Shown here: positions 59,838-64,000 of the stretch, one piece after another
Position numbering within the stretch: position 1 is the first letter of the stretch
How the letters are laid out: every line of letters begins with the position of its first letter
DNA from: Anaerotruncus sp.
GTDB lineage: Bacteria; Bacillota; Clostridia; Oscillospirales; Acutalibacteraceae
DNA: 64,000 nucleotides
NCBI GenBank assembly: GCA_022009795.1
Contig: CP091724.1
Span: 1,463,501 to 1,527,500 of the forward strand
Direction: 5' to 3'
Translations under genes and position numbers: made by a program
Notes under the pieces: model-generated
Databases searched by the model: none
Seen by the model: only the letters and a program-made list of their open reading frames with translations
Told to the model about the DNA's origin: nothing

Positions 59838-61226
59838 TCACTTAACAAGGCGCACATTTTTCAAGCTTAATATCCTCTGCCTCAGCCCTTGCCGCGCTGC
59901 CTTCAAACCTGATAAGCTCCAGGTTTTCAACATCCTTGGCATCGATTGCACTTGCATATTCATCGCAAAGAGCACCCCAAGAGGTTTTTGTTTTCATAAT
60001 CGTGATATCTTTTTGCATTTCTGATGAAAAAAACGCCGAGTTATCGTATTTTTTTCAACGCCCCAATCAAGGCACGGGCGCAAATCATAAGCGCCGCAGG
60101 GCCATTTTGCTTGTTTTTGGTTAAGCAAATTCGGCAGTTTTTCAAATGTTACATCCTCTATCGGATTTTTCCGGGCTGCCGTGAATTAAAAACGCCGTTT
60201 TCACCCTTTGCCGTGATATTGAAAAAGCGAATGTTTTTAACCTTGCCGCTTTTTGTGTTTTCATCTCTGTTAAAGCTTGTTATCGTTATCGGCTCTGCCG
60301 TTCCCCACCAATCGGGGCAGAAGCGGCGCGTTTCTATCATAATATTTGAATAGGAAACATTTTTCAACATTACCGCCGTCTCTGATTTGAATGGAAAGGC
60401 CTCTGTTTGAGCGGCTGATGGTGCAATTTGAAACAATAATGTTTCTGAAATCGCCAACGCCCTCCGTGCCGATTTTTATTGCAGCGGAGGTGGACACAAG
60501 CGTGCAGCCGTCTATAATAACATTTTCCGTGGGGCCGTATTCGCTGTTGCCCTTTGAGGTTTTAAGGCAAATGCAATCATCGGCGCAGATTACATGGCAG
60601 CCCAAAATGCGCACGTTTGAGCAATGATCGGGGTCTATACCGTCGCTGTTTGCAACATCAAGATCATTTAAAATTCTGATTCTGTCTATAAGCACATCAT
60701 CGCAGCCCGCCGGATGAAGAGTCCAAAACGGAGCGTCCTTAACCACAAAATCCTTAAAGGTGATGTGATTGCTTTTTTCTATGTAAATCACCGTTGGGCG
60801 GGGATAAAACTCACCGGTAACATAATATTGATCCTTGCGCTGCACAAAGGCGTGGCCGTTTGCATCAATTGTGCCCTCGCCGCTGATTGTGCAATTATCC
60901 GCCTCAAAGCCATAAATGAAAACAAAACTCGGCTTGCCCGTTACAGGGTTGCCGATAAGCGCCGTTTTCGGGTCGTTTATCAATTTATTGGGGCGAATAT
61001 AGCCGTCTATATTAGAAGTGGCTTTAAGCACCGCGCCCTTTTGAATGTGCAAATTAACATTGCTTTTAAGGCGCACCGAATCACTGTAAAACACAAAGCC
61101 GCTTTGCAGCACAACCGTGCCCCCGCCGCTTTTTGCGCAATCATCAATTGCGTGCTGAATTGCAAAGGCATCATTTGTTTTACCGTCTCCGGCAGCGCCG
61201 TATTGCAGCACATTATATTCTTTCAT
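59838..61226 (-). CDS. Polygalacturonase-like GH28 enzyme (several frameshifts)
   Basis: About 462 residues, right-handed beta-helix. N-terminus MKEYNVLQYGAAGDGKTNDA is the usual GH28/pectate-lyase-like cap. Catalytic motifs: NSDGIDPDHCSNVRI (N-x-D), GCHVICADDCICLKTSKGNS (20 residues; the DD pair) and SRSNRGLSIQIRDGG; the usual GHG is replaced by a divergent segment. No signal peptide is seen, so action on imported pectin oligomers is likely. Start ATG 61224-61226 has GAGGGAA upstream. A-run changes near 60362, 60191, 60170, 60045 and 59862 are needed to read the C-terminus. The end is TGA 59838-59840 if all are applied. Confidence 0.82.
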
Positions 61227-61276
61227 ATTCATTTCCCTCGTTTCCGCGCCAAAAACGCCAAACTTTTTCGCATACA

Positions 61277-61305
61277 ATAATATCACACCTTTTTGGGTTT
61301 GACAA
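61277..61305 (-). promoter_or_regulatory. Promoter of GH28 gene
   Basis: Minus strand TTGTCA (61300-61305), 17 bp, TATTAT (61277-61282). Its -35 box overlaps that of the divergent FAD-protein promoter, so the two promoters may compete. Confidence 0.75.
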
Positions 61306-61327
61306 GTAAAATAAGATATGATATTAT
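61299..61327 (+). promoter_or_regulatory. Promoter of FAD-protein gene
   Basis: TTGACA (61299-61304), 17 bp, TATTAT (61322-61327), about 95 bp before the ATG. Confidence 0.8.
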
Positions 61328-61422
61328 ATAGCCGTAAGCAAAGCTGCCAGGTATTCCTCAGTTCAACGGAATACAAAGGCAGCTAATTTTTATGCTTAAA
61401 TATTTTTTTAAATGGTGAAATT

Positions 61423-62806
61423 ATGAAAAAAAATATGATGTTGCAATAGTGGGCGCAGGCCCTGCCGGTATTTTTACCGCAATCGAAATGATTAAAAAAG
61501 GCAGCAAAAAAAGCATTATAATAATTGAAAAGGGCAAATCCGTTGAAAAAAGAAAATGCCCCAAGGCAGTAACAGGCAAATGCATGAATTGCAAGCCCTA
61601 TTGCCATATCACAACAGGCTTTTCCGGAGCCGGTGCGTTTTCGGACGGCAAGCTTTCGCTTTCCTATGAGGTGGGCGGCAATCTGCCCGAGCTTATCGGC
61701 GAGGATTTGGCGCAGGAAACGATTAACTACACGGATAAAATTTACCTTGAATTCGGCGCAGACACTCATATTGAGGGAATCGGCAACACGGAAGAGGTTA
61801 AGGAGATCCGCAAGCGCGCCATTCAGGCAGGTCTTAAATTGGTTGACTGCCCGATTCGCCATTTAGGCACGGAGAAGGCACACGACCTTTATTTTGACAT
61901 TGAAAAATATTTGATTGCGCAGGGTGTTGATATTATGTTTGACAGCCAATGCAGCGATTTAATTTTGGACGGCGAAAAATGCCTCGGCGTTCGCCTTGAA
62001 AACGGCGATGAAATTTATGCGGCCGACACCGTTGTTGCCACCGGCAGAAGAGGCGCGGATTGGCTTGAAAAGCTTTGCGCAGACCACGGCATCGCCCATC
62101 AGCCCGGCACGGTAGACATAGGTGTTCGTGTTGAGGTGCGCAACGAAATTATTGAAAAATCAACGATGTGCTTTATGAATCAAAGCTTGTGGGCTATCCG
62201 AAGCCGTTTAAAAACAAGGTGCGCACATTCTGCCAAAATCCCGGCGGCTTTGTGGCTCAGGAAAATTACGACAACGACCTTGCCGTTGTTAACGGCCATT
62301 CATATAAAGAGCTTAAAAGCCAAAACACAAACCTGGCAATTTTATGCTCCCACAACTTCTCCGTGCCGTTTAACCAGCCGATTGCATATGCGCAAAAGGT
62401 TGGCGAGCTGACCAATATGCTCGGCGACGGCCATATTCTTGTGCAGCGCTTCGGCGATATTCTTGAGGGCAAGCGCACTTGGCAAAAGGAGCTTTCGCAA
62501 AGCAACCTGCGCCCCACTCTTCCCGATGCGGTTGCAGGAGACATTACGGCGGCAATGCCTTATCGCGCAATGACCAACATCATCAACTTCATTCACGCAA
62601 TGGACCATGTTGTGCCCGGCTTTGCGGGCGACGAAACCCTGCTTTACAGCCCTGAGCTGAAGTTTTATTCAAACAGAGTTAAGATGGATACGGATTTCAA
62701 CACAAACATTCAGGGACTGCATTGCCTTGGCGATTCAAGCGGATGGACAAGAGGCTTGATGATGGCTTCCGTTCACGGCGTTTTGATGGGCAGAAAGCTT
62801 GTTTAA
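61423..62806 (+). CDS. Uncharacterised FAD-dependent dehydrogenase (COG2509-like; frameshifted)
   Basis: About 461 residues. Dinucleotide-binding N-terminus YDVAIVGAGPAGIFTAIEMI after removing one A from the A7 run at 61426-61433. A cysteine cluster (KCPKAVTGKCMNCKPYCHIT, 20 residues) lies near residue 45, followed by GFSGAGAFSDGKLSLSYEVG, VVATGRRGADWLEKL, PGTVDIGVRVEVRNEI, FCQNPGGFVAQEN and the C-terminal GDSSGWTRGLMMASVHGVLM. A second break (A5 near 62155) splits the middle. The Cys group could hold a metal or Fe-S cluster. The family is widespread but its reaction is unknown to me. It is a single-gene unit with promoter and terminator. Confidence 0.85.
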
Positions 62807-62892
62807 CAAAGCAGAAAGTAAAATCAACTGAAATTTTTAAGCGGTCGGCGATTTTCGCCGGCTGCTTTTCTGTTTTGCTGCGGCGAAATAAT

Positions 62893-62924
62893 AAAAAGGA
62901 GACTCCCCGGAGTCTCCTTTTTTT
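62893..62924. terminator. Bidirectional terminator after FAD-protein gene
   Basis: Stem GGAGACTC/GAGTCTCC with CCCG loop, flanked by A5 and T7, between convergent genes. Confidence 0.92.
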
Positions 62925-62925
62925 A

Positions 62926-63550
62926 TTATTTATTTGATTTGCCTTTAATCTCTTTGGGCTTTTGATTTTTGATTAAAGCGCTTTCTGATTTTTTTCCCTT
63001 TTCGGCCTGCTCGTGCTTTTTTTATAGGAAAGATAATAAAGCCAAATGAGCACAGCCACAACAACTGCGGCAAGAATGGCGGCACCGATTTTCAGACCGG
63101 TGGTGAGCTTGTTTATATTTTTCAAGCCGGCCAAAACAAAGCCGACATCAACATGCACGCTGCCTTTTTCCTCGGAATAATAGGTGCCGTTTGAAAGATA
63201 CATTTTTTCGTGCGAGGTGTCGCCGCCCGGATAATAATAATACTTCAATGAATTAAGCACATTGCTTGTTTCGGCATCGTAAACAAAAATCGGGGTTCTT
63301 TTTCTGCATAGAAAGTGATTCCCGTGGCATCATCAGTCAACTGCGAGGGCACGAATTGATTAAAAAGCTTATATTGATTTGAATCACTTGAAGCCCAGGC
63401 AGCGGCGATAATCAGCGCAATTATAACAACAGCCAGCACGGCGATTGCGATAATTCCGCCCTTATGATTTTTTAACATTTCCTTTGCGGATTGCCTGATT
63501 ATTTTTTTATCAACGGAAGCGGCTTTTGCCGCTTTTTTATTTTTTGCCAT
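62926..63550 (-). CDS. Membrane protein of unknown function with two membrane segments (frameshifted)
   Basis: About 208 residues. A lysine/alanine-rich start (MAKNKKAAKAASVDKKIIRQ) is followed by a membrane segment GIIAIAVLAVVIIALIIAAA (20 residues, about 40-59) and an outer domain with repeated tyrosines (LKYYYYPGGDTSHEKMYLSN, 20 residues). A second membrane segment is GLKIGAAILAAVVVAVLIWL (20 residues), with a basic tail. A one-base loss near 63298-63305 splits the middle. A second, in the A7 run near 63020, decides between an end at 62973 and the longer basic end at 62926, which I prefer. Both termini are predicted to be inside. No family recognised. Confidence 0.65.
63519..63543. repeat. 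25-bp direct repeat, coding copy
   Basis: Exact copy of 63618-63642, 99 bp away: GCGGC-TTTT-GCCGC stem followed by T-rich DNA. This copy encodes KKAAKAA of the membrane protein on the minus strand. Confidence 0.8.
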
Positions 63551-63617
63551 TAGGTGCATTAACCTTTCCGACTGCAAAATAAATAAGGCAAGCCCTGCGC
63601 AGCCGTGCAGGAGCAAG

Positions 63618-63642
63618 GCGGCTTTTGCCGCTTTTTTATTTT
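63618..63642. repeat. 25-bp direct repeat, leader copy
   Basis: Exact copy of 63519-63543. It overlaps the -10 region and start of the predicted transcript of the membrane protein gene, so the mRNA would begin with the GCGGC/GCCGC hairpin. Confidence 0.8.
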
Positions 63643-63666
63643 ATCATAAACGCACTGCAAGGTCAA
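63638..63666 (-). promoter_or_regulatory. Promoter of membrane protein gene
   Basis: Minus strand TTGACC (63661-63666), 17 bp, TAAAAT (63638-63643). Confidence 0.72.
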
Positions 63667-63751
63667 GCGGCAAGAGTTGTTAATTCGCGGCAAAACGGGG
63701 GTGAACTTGTGAGGAGCACTGTTGCAACGGTGCTTTTAGCAAAAAAGGCGC

Positions 63752-63778
63752 AAAAAAAGAGGGCGCCGAAGCGCCCTC
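63752..63778 (-). terminator. Terminator of 32-residue peptide gene
   Basis: Stem GAGGGCGC/GCGCCCTC with CGAA tetraloop on the plus strand (TTCG on the minus strand, a very stable loop) and a T7 tract on the minus strand. Confidence 0.92.
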
Positions 63779-63851
63779 CCAAATCTTGCGATTTAATTTT
63801 GCAAATTTCCGTTTTCTTGCGGAAAAGCGGAAAACAAGTTGCAGAAGTTAC

Positions 63852-63950
63852 TTAGAACTCAATGTAGCCTTCTTCTGTGGATGTTGTGATAACATCCACA
63901 GAAAGGAACTGCTCAACTTCTACAACGGGCTTTGTGTAAACTTCTTTCAT
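63852..63950 (-). CDS. Small peptide, 32 residues, possible secreted or modified peptide precursor
   Basis: ATG 63948-63950 follows ACGGAGGTC with good spacing, and a strong terminator lies 73 bp after the stop. The peptide begins MKEVYTKPVVEVEQFLSVDV and ends ITTSTEEGYIEF. The N-terminal YxKPxVEVE pattern resembles small clostridial peptides that start K-x-Y-x-K-P and end in a T/S/G-rich stretch after DVITTS. Some of these are thought to be precursors of modified peptides. No modifying enzyme is in the window; the upstream side is cut off at 64000. Function not assigned. Confidence 0.65.
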   Translation of the reverse strand: MKEVYTKPVVEVEQFLSVDVITTSTEEGYIEF

Positions 63951-64000
63951 TATGAAAGACCTCCGTTTAGTTTATTGATACGGCAGAGCCGAAGCCCTGC

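Noticed and set aside
1..64000. Programmed frameshifting or stop-codon recoding as the cause of the many split genes
   Set aside because: The shifts go both ways, occur at ordinary short homopolymers without slippery-site and stem signals, and affect unrelated housekeeping genes several times each.
1..64000. CRISPR array, prophage, integrase or transposase genes
   Set aside because: No regularly spaced repeats and no recognisable phage or transposase protein in any frame.

Overview
The window looks like a chromosomal segment of a gut-type member of the Clostridia (Firmicutes), perhaps Oscillospirales-like. The evidence is the SUF system without ISC genes, SepF and DivIVA next to ileS and lspA, a YlbF-family gene beside mutS, an endonuclease-type mutL, a Na+-pumping decarboxylase, and strong AGGAGG and TTGACA-17-TATAAT signals. 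No ribosomal RNA, prophage, CRISPR array or transposase gene was seen. Genus-level placement is not possible from the sequence alone.

Layout. 1-1154: a cut-off DUF2804 gene and a DNA glycosylase, then tRNA-Asn. 1505-9875: a GtrA-like gene, the sufCBDSU iron-sulfur operon, a MATE exporter and a second GtrA-like gene. 10000-14384: a large glycoside hydrolase and a metallophosphoesterase, divergent from a capsule/exopolysaccharide control module (Wzz-like protein, BY-kinase, PHP phosphatase; 14601-16966). 17099-20210: Nudix hydrolase, DUF218 protein, endonuclease IV and a HAD hydrolase. 20353-36253: twelve same-strand genes that look like one housekeeping superoperon (miaB, ylbF, mutS, mutL, miaA, HlyD-like, yggS, sepF, divIVA, ileS, lspA, rluD) behind one strong promoter. 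36488-38997: malQ and a cysteine-rich protein. 39518-43525: pcrA and decarboxylase subunits beta and gamma. 43743-48815: a 44-residue membrane peptide and a GntR/ABC exporter set split by an acyltransferase on the other strand. 49302-53455: a GPH-type sugar transporter, a lipid kinase and galactokinase. 53609-59728: a VTT membrane protein behind a tyrA-aroB-aroA-aroC-pheA operon. 59838-62806: a polygalacturonase-like GH28 enzyme divergent from a FAD protein. 62926-63950: a membrane protein and a 32-residue peptide gene.

The most interesting signal is a family of three structured, non-coding elements of about 262-280 bp (7236-7497, 39178-39454, 48973-49252). Each begins TCAGCGTG and ends CRACAGTCT, lies downstream of a gene, and is flanked on both sides by a copy of the same local terminator hairpin. 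The hairpin differs from locus to locus. This is what insertion into a Rho-independent terminator, with duplication of the whole hairpin as target site, would leave behind. Internal stem-loops keep their pairing while their sequence changes between the divergent copy and the other two.

A caution for the reader: about thirty genes, including essential ones (mutS, ileS, lspA, sufU, aroB), are broken by single-base gains or losses, nearly all in short A/T or other homopolymer runs. I read this as sequence or assembly error, not decay, and give gene ends as they would be after joining the frames. Each such case is noted.
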